A stretch of 64,000 bases of DNA from Pirellulales bacterium (GCA_022844125.1 JALHMI010000010.1:186001-250000); one strand, 5' to 3'. Counted from the stretch's first letter, positions 9,717 through 18,628 are shown. The notes: generated by a model from the sequence alone, not told the origin. Translations and numbers: made by a program.

Positions 9717-11156
9717 CTACCGCGGCTTACCGACCGCGACGCCTACTAGATCATAATCACTGGTAGCGACAATTTCACACCGCACAAGCTGGCCGGGCTT
9801 CAGCTTTCTACCGGAAACATAGATCACGGCGTCCACGTCCGGAGCGTCGGCCATCGAGCGGCCAATCCAGGCCTCCTCGCCCGGCACGCGGCTGTCGATG
9901 ATGACGTCCACCTGCCGACCAATCTGCTGCTTATTCCAGGCAAACGCCAGATCCTGCTGTACTGCCATCAGCCGGCTGCGGCGATCTTCCTTGACTTCTT
10001 CCGACAAGTGGTCCGGAAGTCGGGCCGCCGGCGTATCCGGTTCGAACGAGTAGCTGAATACGCCCAGCCGCTCGAATTTCTGCTGCTGGACGAACTCAAC
10101 CAACTCTTCAAACTGCTCGTCGGTCTCGCCAGGAAAGCCAGAAATGAACGTCGTCCGCACGGTCAAGTTCTTGACTCGCGCGCGGAGCTTAGAGAGCAAG
10201 GTTTCGGTCGAAGCCCGATCCACGCGGCGCTGCATCCGCTTGAGCATCGTGTCGTTAATATGCTGTAGCGGCAGATCCAGATAGGGGATGATTTTCTTGC
10301 TCGTCGCGATCCGTTCGATCAGGTCGTCGCCAAAGTACATCGGATAGAGGTACATCAGACGGATCCACTCAATCCCCTCGACATTCTCCAGCTCGCCGAG
10401 CAGCTCGGTGAGCCGCGGTTCGCCATACAGGTCGATCCCGTAGTAGGTCGTATCCTGGGCAACGATCACGAGCTCACGCACTCCGTCAGCCGCCAGCTCC
10501 TTGGCCTCAGCCACGACTTCTTCAATCGGCTTCGTGGCGTGTTTGCCCCGCATCTTCGGAATCGCGCAGAACGTGCACAACCGGTCGCATCCTTCGGAGA
10601 TCTTCAAAAAAGCGAAATGCCGCGGCGTGATTCGCAGTCGGCCGCGATCGATCAGCGGCACCGCCGGCGCCGGATTGAACACCGATCGCTGTTCGTCCAA
10701 GCCGCCGATCAACCGGTCGGCCACTTTGGTCACTTCCTCGCGGCCGAATACGCCCACCAGGTGGTCGATCTCAGGCATGGTCTCCAGCAGGGCTTCCTTC
10801 TCGCGTTCGGCCAGGCAGCCCGAGACGATCACCCCGCGAATCTTCCCCTCGCGCTTCAGACCCAGCATCTCCTCGATGGCGGAAAATGATTCGGTGCGAG
10901 CCCGTTCGATAAAGCCGCAGGTGTTCACGACGACAAAATCGGCCCCGGCCGGTTCGTGCACCAGCTTGTAGCCATCGAGCTGCAGGAGACCCAGCATCCG
11001 CTCGCTATCGACGAGGTTCTTCGGGCAGCCAAGGCTCACGAAGGCGTAAGTGCCCTTCGTCGTAGCGGGGGCTGGCGGGGCAGGGGCGCGTTGCGAAGTG
11101 GTGGACAAGGCGGGAGTAATCCGTCGAGGGAAATTGCCGAAAGTCAGTGGGTTCAA
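9717..11156 (-). CDS. rimO: Ribosomal protein S12 methylthiotransferase
   Basis: Radical SAM enzyme that adds a methylthio group to an Asp of ribosomal protein S12. The N-terminal UPF0004 domain opens with the RimO-specific SLGCPKNLVDSE; the radical SAM cluster motif is CDRLCTFCAIP (Cys-x3-Cys-x2-Cys); the C-terminal TRAM domain ends with GQLVRCEIVATSDYDLVGVAV. Length (479) is slightly above normal because of a Pro/Ala-rich N-terminal tail of about 35 residues. SLGCPKN separates it from MiaB. It heads the minus-strand run and diverges from the ImmA/IrrE gene. Confidence 0.95.
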   Translation of the reverse strand: MNPLTFGNFPRRITPALSTTSQRAPAPPAPATTKGTYAFVSLGCPKNLVDSERMLGLLQLDGYKLVHEPAGADFVVVNTCGFIERARTESFSAIEEMLGLKREGKIRGVIVSGCLAEREKEALLETMPEIDHLVGVFGREEVTKVADRLIGGLDEQRSVFNPAPAVPLIDRGRLRITPRHFAFLKISEGCDRLCTFCAIPKMRGKHATKPIEEVVAEAKELAADGVRELVIVAQDTTYYGIDLYGEPRLTELLGELENVEGIEWIRLMYLYPMYFGDDLIERIATSKKIIPYLDLPLQHINDTMLKRMQRRVDRASTETLLSKLRARVKNLTVRTTFISGFPGETDEQFEELVEFVQQQKFERLGVFSYSFEPDTPAARLPDHLSEEVKEDRRSRLMAVQQDLAFAWNKQQIGRQVDVIIDSRVPGEEAWIGRSMADAPDVDAVIYVSGRKLKPGQLVRCEIVATSDYDLVGVAVGKPR

Positions 11157-11207
11157 GAACTTGATTCAATCCTATCCGATCGGGTGCGGACTGGCGAGGG
11201 TGGCTGC

Positions 11208-11235
11208 TTGCCAAGCACTTCGGCGTTCCTATAAT
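11208..11235 (+). promoter_or_regulatory. Sigma-70-type promoter upstream of the ImmA/IrrE gene
   Basis: TTGCCA (11208-11213), a 16-base spacer and a perfect TATAAT (11230-11235). Consensus hexamers like this stand out in the GC-rich background. The start codon follows 54 bases downstream of the -10 box. Confidence 0.6.
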
Positions 11236-11254
11236 AGTGTACACGTATACACTA
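11235..11254. promoter_or_regulatory. 20-bp palindrome overlapping the promoter, probable operator
   Basis: TAGTGTACACGTATACACTA pairs with itself at 18 of 20 positions. It begins at the last base of the -10 box and covers the expected transcription start, the classical place for a repressor site. The repressor is not identified; no DNA-binding regulator is encoded next to it. Confidence 0.55.
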
Positions 11255-11288
11255 CATGGCGAGTACCCCGGCACCTTGGTGGTGAAAC

Positions 11289-12035
11289 ATGCTCCCTGAA
11301 CTCACGCAAGATGACTATGCCGCGGCGCTCGATGGCGTGGCGGCCGACGTGCTGGCTCAATCGCCAACCACGGCTCCGCCAGTGGATGCACTCGAACTCG
11401 CTCGCCGCCTGGGCCTCGACGTCGCTTGGGACGAGGGGCAGTCAGGCCGCGGACGCATCGCCAGACTGGCCGGCCGACCTGGCGCGGCCAACCGTGGCTC
11501 GATCATGCTGCGGCCCGATCCGCGCCGCGAGCGGCTCCACTGGGCGATCGCCCACGAGATTGGCGAGTGGTGCGCACACCAGGTGTTTTCCAGCCTCGCC
11601 GTGGATCCATCGGAAGCGCCGCCGGCTGCTCGCGAGACGGTCGCCAATCAACTTGCCGCGCGAATCCTGCTGCCGCGCGGCGAGTTTGGCTGCGATGCCC
11701 GAGCCTGCAACTGGGACTTGCTGGCCCTGAAAGAACGCTATGCCACTGCCAGCCATGAATTGATCGCCCGGCGAATGCTCGACTTCACACCGGCCATCAT
11801 CATCACCATCTTCGATCAGGGGCGACGCACGTTCCGCCGCGGCAACTTGCCATTTCGAGCGCCGGCCATGGCCTACCTTGAACAGCTCACCTGGCGGCGA
11901 GCGCATGAAGAGGGCGAGACGGTCGAAGAAGATGGCGGCGGATTGCACGTTCAAGCCTGGGCAATCCACGAACCCGGCTGGCGACGCGAAATTCTACGTA
12001 CGGAGTGGCTGACCGACGAACCGCTCGACGACTGA
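11289..12035 (+). CDS. ImmA/IrrE-type metallo-endopeptidase with variant zinc motif
   Basis: A 248-residue protein with the PF06114 layout: an N-terminal helix bundle with PPVDALELARRLGLDVAW, then HWAIAHEIGEWCAHQV at the metal site, NQLAARILLP about 40 residues later, and ASHELIARRML. The canonical HExxH reads HEIGE here, so the second His ligand is replaced by Glu, or the following WCAH supplies it. In ImmA and IrrE this fold cleaves phage-type or stress repressors, but no repressor gene is adjacent. ATG at 11289 is the first usable start: an in-frame ATG at 11256 meets a stop after nine codons. Confidence 0.75.
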   Translation: MLPELTQDDYAAALDGVAADVLAQSPTTAPPVDALELARRLGLDVAWDEGQSGRGRIARLAGRPGAANRGSIMLRPDPRRERLHWAIAHEIGEWCAHQVFSSLAVDPSEAPPAARETVANQLAARILLPRGEFGCDARACNWDLLALKERYATASHELIARRMLDFTPAIIITIFDQGRRTFRRGNLPFRAPAMAYLEQLTWRRAHEEGETVEEDGGGLHVQAWAIHEPGWRREILRTEWLTDEPLDD

Positions 12036-12045
12036 CGTCCAGGCC

Positions 12046-12624
12046 TTAGCTATGCATCCGCGGCAGCAGATCCCCGGTGGCAATAATCTCCGCTTCGGCC
12101 TCAGAAAGCTCTTCCAGCCGCTGACGAACCACAGCGTCCTCGGCAAAGTGTCGCGCCATCCTCACATACGTGCTGTGATGCCGTGCTTCGGATTCGAACA
12201 GGCTGCCGTAAAATTCGGCCAACTCCTCGTCCTGCACATGCTCTCCCAGCAACGAAAATCGCTCACAACTTCGAGCCTCGATCAGGCTGGCAATCAGCAG
12301 GCGGTCAATTGCCCGGTGTGGCTCGCCGGGACGAACCAGATCGTTTAACTTGCGGCCATAGCAACTGGGCTTCATCGATCCGTAGGCAATCCCCCGCTTT
12401 TCGAGCAGCGCGAGCACCTGCCGAAAGTGGTCAAGCTCTTCGACCACGATCTCTGAGAGCTCCCCACACAGGTCGGGAACCTGCGTCCCGTAAGCAAACA
12501 ACAGGTTCATGGCCGTTCCAGCAGCCTTTTTCTCGCAGTGGGCATGGTCCACCAGGATGCTCGCCAGGTCCTCGTCAACCTGCGACAGCCATCGGACAGC
12601 CGTATCGCTCTTGAGCCCCAGCAT
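12046..12624 (-). CDS. miaE: tRNA-(ms2io6A)-hydroxylase
   Basis: MiaE is a di-iron enzyme that hydroxylates the isopentenyl group of ms2i6A37 in tRNA. The ferritin-like four-helix fold shows two E-x2-H motifs, in VVEELDHFRQ and FESEARHHSTY, plus the early Glu in DHAHCEKKAA. Length (192) is normal. The ORF begins at a TTG at 12654, but the ATG at 12624 (MLGLKSDTAVRW) matches the family start. It converges on the ImmA/IrrE gene with ten bases between them. Confidence 0.9.
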   Translation of the reverse strand: MLGLKSDTAVRWLSQVDEDLASILVDHAHCEKKAAGTAMNLLFAYGTQVPDLCGELSEIVVEELDHFRQVLALLEKRGIAYGSMKPSCYGRKLNDLVRPGEPHRAIDRLLIASLIEARSCERFSLLGEHVQDEELAEFYGSLFESEARHHSTYVRMARHFAEDAVVRQRLEELSEAEAEIIATGDLLPRMHS

Positions 12625-12828
12625 GGGCAATCCCCGTGTTCCGAATCGCGTCAAAGTTTGGCAACAGCCAACTTAACGGTTCGAATGCCGCAGGTTAAGC
12701 CGGTCTCGCGCGGGGCAGATTGCCGTGCGTTTTCGCCCGGTCAAAAACCGCCTTCATGTCGGGTGGACCTGCTTCCTATACTAGGATAAAGGTGCCTCTG
12801 ATGGTTCAGGCCCTGGGGAGCGTAAACG

Positions 12829-13452
12829 GTGACCGAGCGATTCATGTTTTCTTGGCTGCTTCGATGCCTCGCCTTGAGTGTATTTGCCATTGCGGCCGTA
12901 ACGAATTCAGTGGCCGAGGAGTTGCACGAGGATTTTCCGCAAGCCTCGCTACCGGACGCGATCAGCGGCGAAGATCGCTGCTTGGTTGCCGCCCGCGGAG
13001 AGCAGGCCACCGTCCTGCTATGCCTGGCCACGGATTGCCCGATCTCGGATGAATATGTGCCAACCATTATCGAACTCGCGAAGGAGTACTCCCCGCGCGG
13101 CGTGTCATTTGTCGGCATCGACCCCAATGGCATCGACACGCTCGAATCGATGGCCGCCTACGCCCGAGAGAACAAGATCGCGTTCCCGTTCCTGAAGGAC
13201 GCGGGCGGAAAAATCTCGCGGCGGCTGCTGTTCAGTGTCACGCCTGAGGCCCGCGTTTACGATCGCGACGGGCGGCTAGTATACAGCGGCCGGATCGACG
13301 ATCGCTACCGGCGGGGCGGAACCAGCGATCCCAACGTGAAGCGTGATCTGGCCGCGGCACTCGACGAAGTCTTGGCTGGCAAGCCTGTCAGCGCGGCTCG
13401 AACCAAGGCCATGGGCTGCCCGATTCAGGTGGTCGCACCCAAGGCGAAGTAA
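12829..13452 (+). CDS. Secreted redoxin (peroxiredoxin/thioredoxin-fold) protein
   Basis: An N-terminal signal-like hydrophobic segment (residues 6-28) precedes a redoxin domain. The active site region reads LATDCPISDEYVP, with a CP pair like AhpC/TSA-type proteins but without a CxxC. A second Cys occurs near the end in TKAMGCPIQ, and could be the resolving Cys or a haem/metal contact. Secreted proteins of this pattern are common in planctomycetes and often stand beside cytochrome c genes; none is present here. The start is GTG. Confidence 0.75.
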   Translation: MTERFMFSWLLRCLALSVFAIAAVTNSVAEELHEDFPQASLPDAISGEDRCLVAARGEQATVLLCLATDCPISDEYVPTIIELAKEYSPRGVSFVGIDPNGIDTLESMAAYARENKIAFPFLKDAGGKISRRLLFSVTPEARVYDRDGRLVYSGRIDDRYRRGGTSDPNVKRDLAAALDEVLAGKPVSAARTKAMGCPIQVVAPKAK

Positions 13453-13455
13453 AGC

Positions 13456-14127
13456 TTACGCCACGGGAATCAGCGACAGCACGGCGAAGTAGTGGCAGGC
13501 GCTGCCTGCGATAACCATCACGTGCCAGGCGGCGTGGAAATAGGGCACGCGGTCGTCCTTCAGCAGGAACAGCGTTCCCACCGTGTAGAAGATCCCGCCC
13601 AGGGCCACCCAGCCCAGGATGTGCGAGGGGACGATTTCGACGATCGGCTTGATGGCCAGGATTGGCAGCCACCCCATCACCACATAGGCCCCGATCGAAA
13701 CGTTGTGCAGCCGCGTGTAGAACAGCTTCGCACAGATGCCTGCCAGTGCGCATGCCCAGATGGAGATGAACAGCGCCCACCACCAGCCATCGCGAAAATA
13801 GGTCAGTGCGAGCGGTGTGAACGTTCCGGCAATCAGCAGGAAAATGCAGACCTGATCGACCGTGCGGAAAAAGTGCCGCCGCTTGGGATCGGCAAAGCTA
13901 TGCGAAAGAGTCGACGCCGCATACAACGCGACCAGCGTGAAGCCGTATACGCTGACGCCGATTACCTGCAGCGCATCGCCGTAAGCGAGGCCACGATTCA
14001 CCAACAGAACCGTCCCCACGACGGACAATGCCAGGCCCAGTCCGTGGGTAATCGAGTTGGCAAGCTCCTCGGGCTTCGAGAGGGGCGCCGGCAGGTTGTC
14101 GGCCAGTTCAAATGCGGTGGTGCTCAT
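13456..14127 (-). CDS. Hemolysin III / PAQR family membrane protein
   Basis: Seven predicted membrane segments in about 223 residues. Conserved features are EELANSITHGLG at the N-terminus, STLSHS, the FRTVDQVCIFLLIAGTFTPL segment and a terminal FHAAWHVMVIAGSACHYFAV; the His residues and Asp fit the metal site of PAQR proteins. YqfA-like members affect membrane lipid homeostasis, and true haemolytic activity is doubtful. The longest ORF starts at 14265, but the first 46 residues look non-coding; ATG 14127 gives the usual family length. It converges on the redoxin gene. Confidence 0.88.
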   Translation of the reverse strand: MSTTAFELADNLPAPLSKPEELANSITHGLGLALSVVGTVLLVNRGLAYGDALQVIGVSVYGFTLVALYAASTLSHSFADPKRRHFFRTVDQVCIFLLIAGTFTPLALTYFRDGWWWALFISIWACALAGICAKLFYTRLHNVSIGAYVVMGWLPILAIKPIVEIVPSHILGWVALGGIFYTVGTLFLLKDDRVPYFHAAWHVMVIAGSACHYFAVLSLIPVA

Positions 14128-14483
14128 TGCGGAGAGGGGCCGGGATTGCGCGGTAAGTCCATACGTCCCAGACCAGAATCGCGAGTCCGGAGCGCTGCTG
14201 CAAATCGCCAGGCTGTGAGGAGGCCGGACGTTCTTCGTCGCATTCGCGACGTCATGGCCCCGCAACCAGCCTTGGCGCGGATAACCTATCCAACCATATT
14301 ATTGTTATCGACTACCGGACGGGAAAGCGCCAGCCGCGCGGACTTGGCAATTCCGCCGCGCGCCGTCAAATTCCGCCCAGGCTGCCAGTCCGCAGCGGAT
14401 TCTTGCCGAATTCTCATGAAACCCAGCGTTGTCGACGCGGGCAATAAACCCCCGAAGCATCGCTTTAAGCACTCCAGCGCAAC
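14128..14483. other. Divergent intergenic region, no gene seen
   Basis: This 356-base gap separates two divergent genes and so should hold both promoters. The only AT-rich patch is ACCATATTATTGTTATC near 14295; TTGGCG (14272) and TATTAT (14297) could form a plus-strand promoter with a long 19-base spacer. I see no convincing hairpin or small ORF. Confidence 0.4.
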
Positions 14484-15353
14484 ATGCAAACCGACGAAAC
14501 GTCCCCCTGGATCATTGAAGCCGACGACGTCACTTTTCAGGAGCGGGTCGTCGAGCGCTCTCGCGAACTGCCGATCGTCATCGACTTCTGGGCCACTTGG
14601 TGCCAGCCCTGCCGCATGCTGGGCCCGATTCTGGAACAGCTCGCCCGCGAGTTTGGCGGAAAGTTTCTGCTCGCCAAGGTCGAAACGGAGAAAGCGCCCA
14701 GCATCGCCGCGGCCTTTAACGTGCAATCGATTCCGGCTGTGTACGGACTTCGCGACGGGCAGCTCCTCGACTTCTTCGTCGGTCTGTTGCCGGAGCCGCA
14801 GATTCGCAGTTGGCTCGAGAGATTGCTGCCGAGCCCGGCCGAGCAACTGGTGGCGGAAGGCAAGTCGCAAGCCGCTCAGGATCCGGTGGCGGCCGAAGCC
14901 AAGTTTCGCGAAGCGGCCACGCTCGACGTGAATCTGGCTGCGGCCCGCATCGCGCTAGCTGAATTGCTACTCGACCAGAAGCGAGCGAGCGACGCGGCCG
15001 CGGTAATCGACGAGCTCGAACGCCGAGGTTACCTTGAACCCGAGGCCGAAAAGCTCCAAGCACGCCTGCACTTGGCCGCGCAGGCCGACAGCCCACATGA
15101 TCTCGAAGCGCTTCGCCAGGCCGTCCTCGCATCACCAGGCGACCTGCAGGCAAAACTCGACCTGGCCGCGGCCCTCGCCGCCGAACGCCAATTCGCCGAT
15201 GCTCTCGAGACGGCACTCGCCATCGTCAGCTCGGGCCAGAAAGAGTTCGTCGAACCGGCTCGCGCTTTCATGGTCGACCTGTTCCGTTTGCTCGAAGACC
15301 AACCGGAACTGGTCACTGAATATCGCCGCCGGCTATCGACAGCCCTGTATTAA
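14484..15353 (+). CDS. Thioredoxin-TPR co-chaperone, CnoX/YbbN-like
   Basis: An N-terminal thioredoxin domain (about residues 8-112) with active site WCQPC is followed by a helical TPR-like C-terminal region containing repeats such as PVAAEAKFREAATLD and QFADALETALAIV. This is the layout of CnoX (YbbN), a holdase that protects proteins from hypochlorite damage and hands them to GroEL or DnaK. The E. coli protein has SxxC, while this one keeps both cysteines and may be redox active. Length (289) matches the family. Confidence 0.88.
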   Translation: MQTDETSPWIIEADDVTFQERVVERSRELPIVIDFWATWCQPCRMLGPILEQLAREFGGKFLLAKVETEKAPSIAAAFNVQSIPAVYGLRDGQLLDFFVGLLPEPQIRSWLERLLPSPAEQLVAEGKSQAAQDPVAAEAKFREAATLDVNLAAARIALAELLLDQKRASDAAAVIDELERRGYLEPEAEKLQARLHLAAQADSPHDLEALRQAVLASPGDLQAKLDLAAALAAERQFADALETALAIVSSGQKEFVEPARAFMVDLFRLLEDQPELVTEYRRRLSTALY

Positions 15354-15361
15354 CGGTCGAT

Positions 15362-15925
15362 TCAGTCGCCGTGTTGCTGCCGCAGCCGAGCGCTCGTCCG
15401 CAGAATCAATTGCGCGCGCTCGAAAAGGTCGAGCCACTCTTGCACCACGGCTGCGGTCAATTCCGCGGGCGGGGCGCCAATGCCCGTCGGACACGAAGGA
15501 CCAAGCTGGCTCGCGGCGATCGAACGATACTTGGCAAGCGTCCGGTCGCCAAATCTTGCGACCTCTTGATCGTCTTCGCTCAGGATCACCACCACGGGAA
15601 CCCGTGCTCCGCCACAGATCTTCAGCTCTCCAGCCAGGTCGGGATGGGCGTCGCGATCGAAGAAGTGCAGCGCGATTCGCTTCGTCGCTTTGGCAAAGTG
15701 ATCGAAAATCGGGCATTGATTCACACAATCGCCACACCACGCCCCGGCCAGGCAGAGCACTTTCATGTCCCGCTCGAAGCCGGCCAACAGCTTACGCTGC
15801 GAGTCGGTCAGGGCGATGCTCGCATGAAAATCGCTCCAGCGGCGACGGTGCTCGTCGGTCCCATGTTTGGCGAGAAACGCCTCGTAGGTATCTCCCTCGG
15901 CGAACTTCGCTGCAAAATCAATCAT
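15362..15925 (-). CDS. Thioredoxin-like protein with WCGDC motif
   Basis: A 187-residue thioredoxin-fold protein of the TrxA-like Thioredoxin_9 type. The motif is AGAWCGDCVNQCP, followed by the cis-Pro loop GARVPVVV. The CGDC pair is typical of this small family. ATG 15925 has AGAGGA at good spacing; the longer ORF start at 15964 adds an unlikely basic tail. It is the last gene of the rnc-ilvA-HD-HAD minus-strand run and ends eight bases from the convergent CnoX-like gene. Function unknown. Confidence 0.82.
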   Translation of the reverse strand: MIDFAAKFAEGDTYEAFLAKHGTDEHRRRWSDFHASIALTDSQRKLLAGFERDMKVLCLAGAWCGDCVNQCPIFDHFAKATKRIALHFFDRDAHPDLAGELKICGGARVPVVVILSEDDQEVARFGDRTLAKYRSIAASQLGPSCPTGIGAPPAELTAAVVQEWLDLFERAQLILRTSARLRQQHGD

Positions 15926-15972
15926 TCCGATTCCTCTCGCTGTGCTAATTCTCGATCTCCGCAACCCGCGGA

Positions 15973-16572
15973 TCAGGTTACGCGGCGCGGCTTGTAAAAC
16001 TGCCGTACGTCGATATGAGCCATTCCGGCTCGCCGCGCGGCCTCCAGACCTGGATCAGTATCCTCATACACGACGCAGTACTTCGGTTCGATTCCTAGTC
16101 GCCGTGCGGCCTCCAGGAACACATCCGGATTGGGCTTATGCCGCTCAACTTCGTCAGCGCTCACCACGGCGTCAAACCAGTCGTGAATCTCGAGTTGATT
16201 GAGAATCAGCTCGCAGATGTCGCGCGTGGCTCCAGTGGCCACGGCCAGCGGAATGCTGCCGCGGTGCTTGCGGGCCACCGAAGTCGTGTGCTCGATCGGC
16301 TGCACCAAGTGCAACGTCTCGGCAAATAACGACTCTTTCTCGACCGAGATCTGCAGCGCATCGAGCGGCTGTCCCGACTCGCTGATGAGCAGATCCGCCA
16401 CACGATGCGTGGGCCAACCACCCAGGGCGTAAAACCGATCCTCGCTCATTTCGAGGCCATACCGCTGGAGGATCACGCTCCAGGCCTCGTAGTGCGACGG
16501 CATTGTATCGGCCAGCGTGCCATCGAGATCAAAAATGATTCCCCGCACTTCACTCAAATCCAGTTCCAACAC
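15973..16572 (-). CDS. HAD-superfamily phosphatase (beta-phosphoglucomutase-like)
   Basis: HAD subfamily IA protein of 199 residues. Motif I is IIFDLDGTLADT with both catalytic Asp, motif II lies in LAVATGAT, the motif III Lys in RHKPNPDVFL, and motif IV in VVYEDTDPGLEAARRAGM. The cap domain follows motif I. It resembles small phosphoglucomutase/phosphatase proteins such as YqaB. The GTG start has AAGGAG five bases upstream. It follows the HD gene after nine bases, so the two are surely co-transcribed. Confidence 0.88.
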   Translation of the reverse strand: MLELDLSEVRGIIFDLDGTLADTMPSHYEAWSVILQRYGLEMSEDRFYALGGWPTHRVADLLISESGQPLDALQISVEKESLFAETLHLVQPIEHTTSVARKHRGSIPLAVATGATRDICELILNQLEIHDWFDAVVSADEVERHKPNPDVFLEAARRLGIEPKYCVVYEDTDPGLEAARRAGMAHIDVRQFYKPRRVT

Positions 16573-16581
16573 AACAGCTCC

Positions 16582-17253
16582 TTAACTCCGCCCGTTCCAC
16601 TCGTTGTCAAATTGCCTGAGAAACGTCTCCATGAAAGCATGCCGTGCTTCTGCCAGGCGGCGGCCGGCGGTGGTGTTCATCCGATCCTTGAGCAGCAGCT
16701 TTTCGTGAAAGTGATTGATCGTCGTCGTTCGCTTCGACTTGTAGTCGGCAAACGTGGCATGCGCTTCTGCCGCCAGCGTCGGATCGTGCATCGCCTGCCC
16801 GGCGTGACCGCCGTACGCGAACGTGCGCGCAATTCCCACGGCGCCAATCGCATCCAACCGGTCGGCATCCTGCACGACGCGCCCTTCCAAGGTGTGCATC
16901 GGCGTGGCAACTTTCGCGCCTTTGAACGAAATCGTGGCGATGATCTCGCACACCTGGTCGATCGCCTCTCCCTCAACGGCGAGCGACTCCAGCCACGCTC
17001 GGGCGGCTTTCGGCCCAGCCGAATCATCGCCGCCGTGAAACTTCCAATCCGCAACGTCATGGAGCAGCGCCGCTAGTTCCACGACGTACATGTCGGCGTT
17101 CTCGGCCCGGCCGATCACCATCGCCGATGCTCGCACCCGGGCAATGTGCCACCAGTCGTGACCCGAACTGTCGCCCGCAAGCTGCTCGCGGATGAACAGT
17201 TCCGTCCGGCGCAGGATCTCTTCGCGGCTGAGCACTGCCTCGGGCTTTACCAT
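16582..17253 (-). CDS. HD-domain phosphohydrolase (YedJ-like)
   Basis: HD superfamily protein of 223 residues. Metal-binding residues are seen in GHDWWHIARVR, in the HD pair of AALLHDVADWKF, and in VVQDADRLDAIGA. The C-terminal INHFHEKLLLKDRMNT is typical of the YedJ/YpgQ branch, which hydrolyses nucleotides. AGGAG four bases before the ATG supports the start. It sits 18 bases after ilvA and 9 before the HAD gene. Confidence 0.88.
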   Translation of the reverse strand: MVKPEAVLSREEILRRTELFIREQLAGDSSGHDWWHIARVRASAMVIGRAENADMYVVELAALLHDVADWKFHGGDDSAGPKAARAWLESLAVEGEAIDQVCEIIATISFKGAKVATPMHTLEGRVVQDADRLDAIGAVGIARTFAYGGHAGQAMHDPTLAAEAHATFADYKSKRTTTINHFHEKLLLKDRMNTTAGRRLAEARHAFMETFLRQFDNEWNGRS

Positions 17254-17271
17254 TTCACTCCTTCCCTTTCC

Positions 17272-18519
17272 CTAACCTCGCGAAAGCTGGGGCGGCGGAG
17301 GCGGAAATTTTAGCGGCGTGACGCTGATCCCCGCTTGCCCCAACGTTTCATACAATCGCTCGACGTGCTGGCGGTCGGCCGTTTCGACAGTACACAAGAC
17401 GTTCGCCGCACCAACATCCGGGCCAGAAAACGCCCGGTCATGAGTGATCTCCTGAATACTCGCTCCGCTGTCGGCAACGATCTGTGTGAGCTTGGCGAGC
17501 CCACCGGGACGGTCCGCCACCACGGCCGTGAATCGGCAGAGTCGTCCATCTGCCACGAGCGCTTTCTCAATGATCCGAGTCAGGATCAGGGGGTCAATGT
17601 TACCTCCGGAGAGAATCATGACCGTGCGCTTGCCCGCGGTCTGCGGCAATTTGCCGGACATCAAGGCCGCCAGCGGCGCTGCGCCCGCTCCTTCCACCAC
17701 GCTTTTCTCCAGTTCCACGAGTCGCAGCATCGCAAGCGACAGTTCGTCTTCGCCAACCGTTACAACCTCGTCCACTCGGCTTCGGGCCGTTTCGAATGCC
17801 AAACTCCCAATACGGCTCACCGCCAGACCATCGGCCACCGTAGGGCGCACTTCCACCGGTTCGACCTGCCCCGCGGCAAGCGATGCGACAAAGCCCTGCG
17901 CGCGCTTGGGCTCCACGCCCAGAATCTGCACGTCGGGCGCAAGGCTCTTCACCGCGAGGGCTACGCCGGCCACGAGACCTCCACCCCCGATGGGCACAAC
18001 AACCGCCTCGACGTCCGGCACCTGTTCGAGAATCTCCAGGCCGACGGTTCCTTGACCGGCGATGATCGCTGGATCGTCAAACCCATGAATGTAGGTGAGC
18101 TGCAATTGGGTAGCCAATTGTTGGGCATGTTCGAAAGCCTGTTGGAACGATTCGCCCTGCAAGATGACCTTCGCCCCCAGCCGCCGGCAAGTCGTGTGCT
18201 TGATCAGCGGCGCAAACCGCGGCATGACCACCGTCACCGGCACGTCGAGCAACTTGCCGTGATAGGCGAGCCCCAACGCATGATTGCCGGCCGAGGCCGA
18301 AACCACGCCTCGCCGACGCTTCTCTTCAGGCAGCAGAAGAAGGGCGTTACGAGCGCCGCGTTCTTTAAAGCTTCCTGTTCGCTGCAGGTAGTCCAGCTTG
18401 CAGTACACCCGACAACCGGCGATCTCGCTCAGCGGAATCGACTCGGGGCAGGGGCTGTAATAAATCCCCGAGGCAATGCGAACCTTGGCGGCATGCACGT
18501 CTGCGAGAGTAAGCGTCAT
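17272..18519 (-). CDS. ilvA: Threonine ammonia-lyase, ACT-domain form
   Basis: PLP enzyme that deaminates threonine to 2-oxobutanoate, the first step of isoleucine synthesis. The PLP Lys is in RTGSFKERGA, the phosphate-binding Gly loop is PIGGGGLVAG, and SAGNHALG matches the family. The C-terminal domain from about residue 330 (RFTAVVADRPGGLAKLTQI) is a single ACT domain, as in the short biodegradative-like form rather than the double-ACT IlvA of E. coli; feedback control by isoleucine or valine is therefore plausible but unproven. Confidence 0.92.
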   Translation of the reverse strand: MTLTLADVHAAKVRIASGIYYSPCPESIPLSEIAGCRVYCKLDYLQRTGSFKERGARNALLLLPEEKRRRGVVSASAGNHALGLAYHGKLLDVPVTVVMPRFAPLIKHTTCRRLGAKVILQGESFQQAFEHAQQLATQLQLTYIHGFDDPAIIAGQGTVGLEILEQVPDVEAVVVPIGGGGLVAGVALAVKSLAPDVQILGVEPKRAQGFVASLAAGQVEPVEVRPTVADGLAVSRIGSLAFETARSRVDEVVTVGEDELSLAMLRLVELEKSVVEGAGAAPLAALMSGKLPQTAGKRTVMILSGGNIDPLILTRIIEKALVADGRLCRFTAVVADRPGGLAKLTQIVADSGASIQEITHDRAFSGPDVGAANVLCTVETADRQHVERLYETLGQAGISVTPLKFPPPPPQLSRG

Positions 18520-18628
18520 GAGGTCAGTTCAAGGGGGTGACTGGCGGCGCGACTTGGGGAAACTGAATTCGACGGGCGACGTTTCGACAAGCAGGCGACG
18601 CGGGCGGTTCGGCGCTCGGGGTGAGAAT

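Noticed and set aside
13492-14931. 479-residue plus-strand ORF
   Set aside because: It is antisense to the hemolysin III gene and then overlaps the CnoX-like gene in a different frame; composition is Arg/Gln-rich.
17335-18540. 401-residue plus-strand ORF
   Set aside because: It lies antisense to ilvA, whose PLP and ACT motifs are complete.
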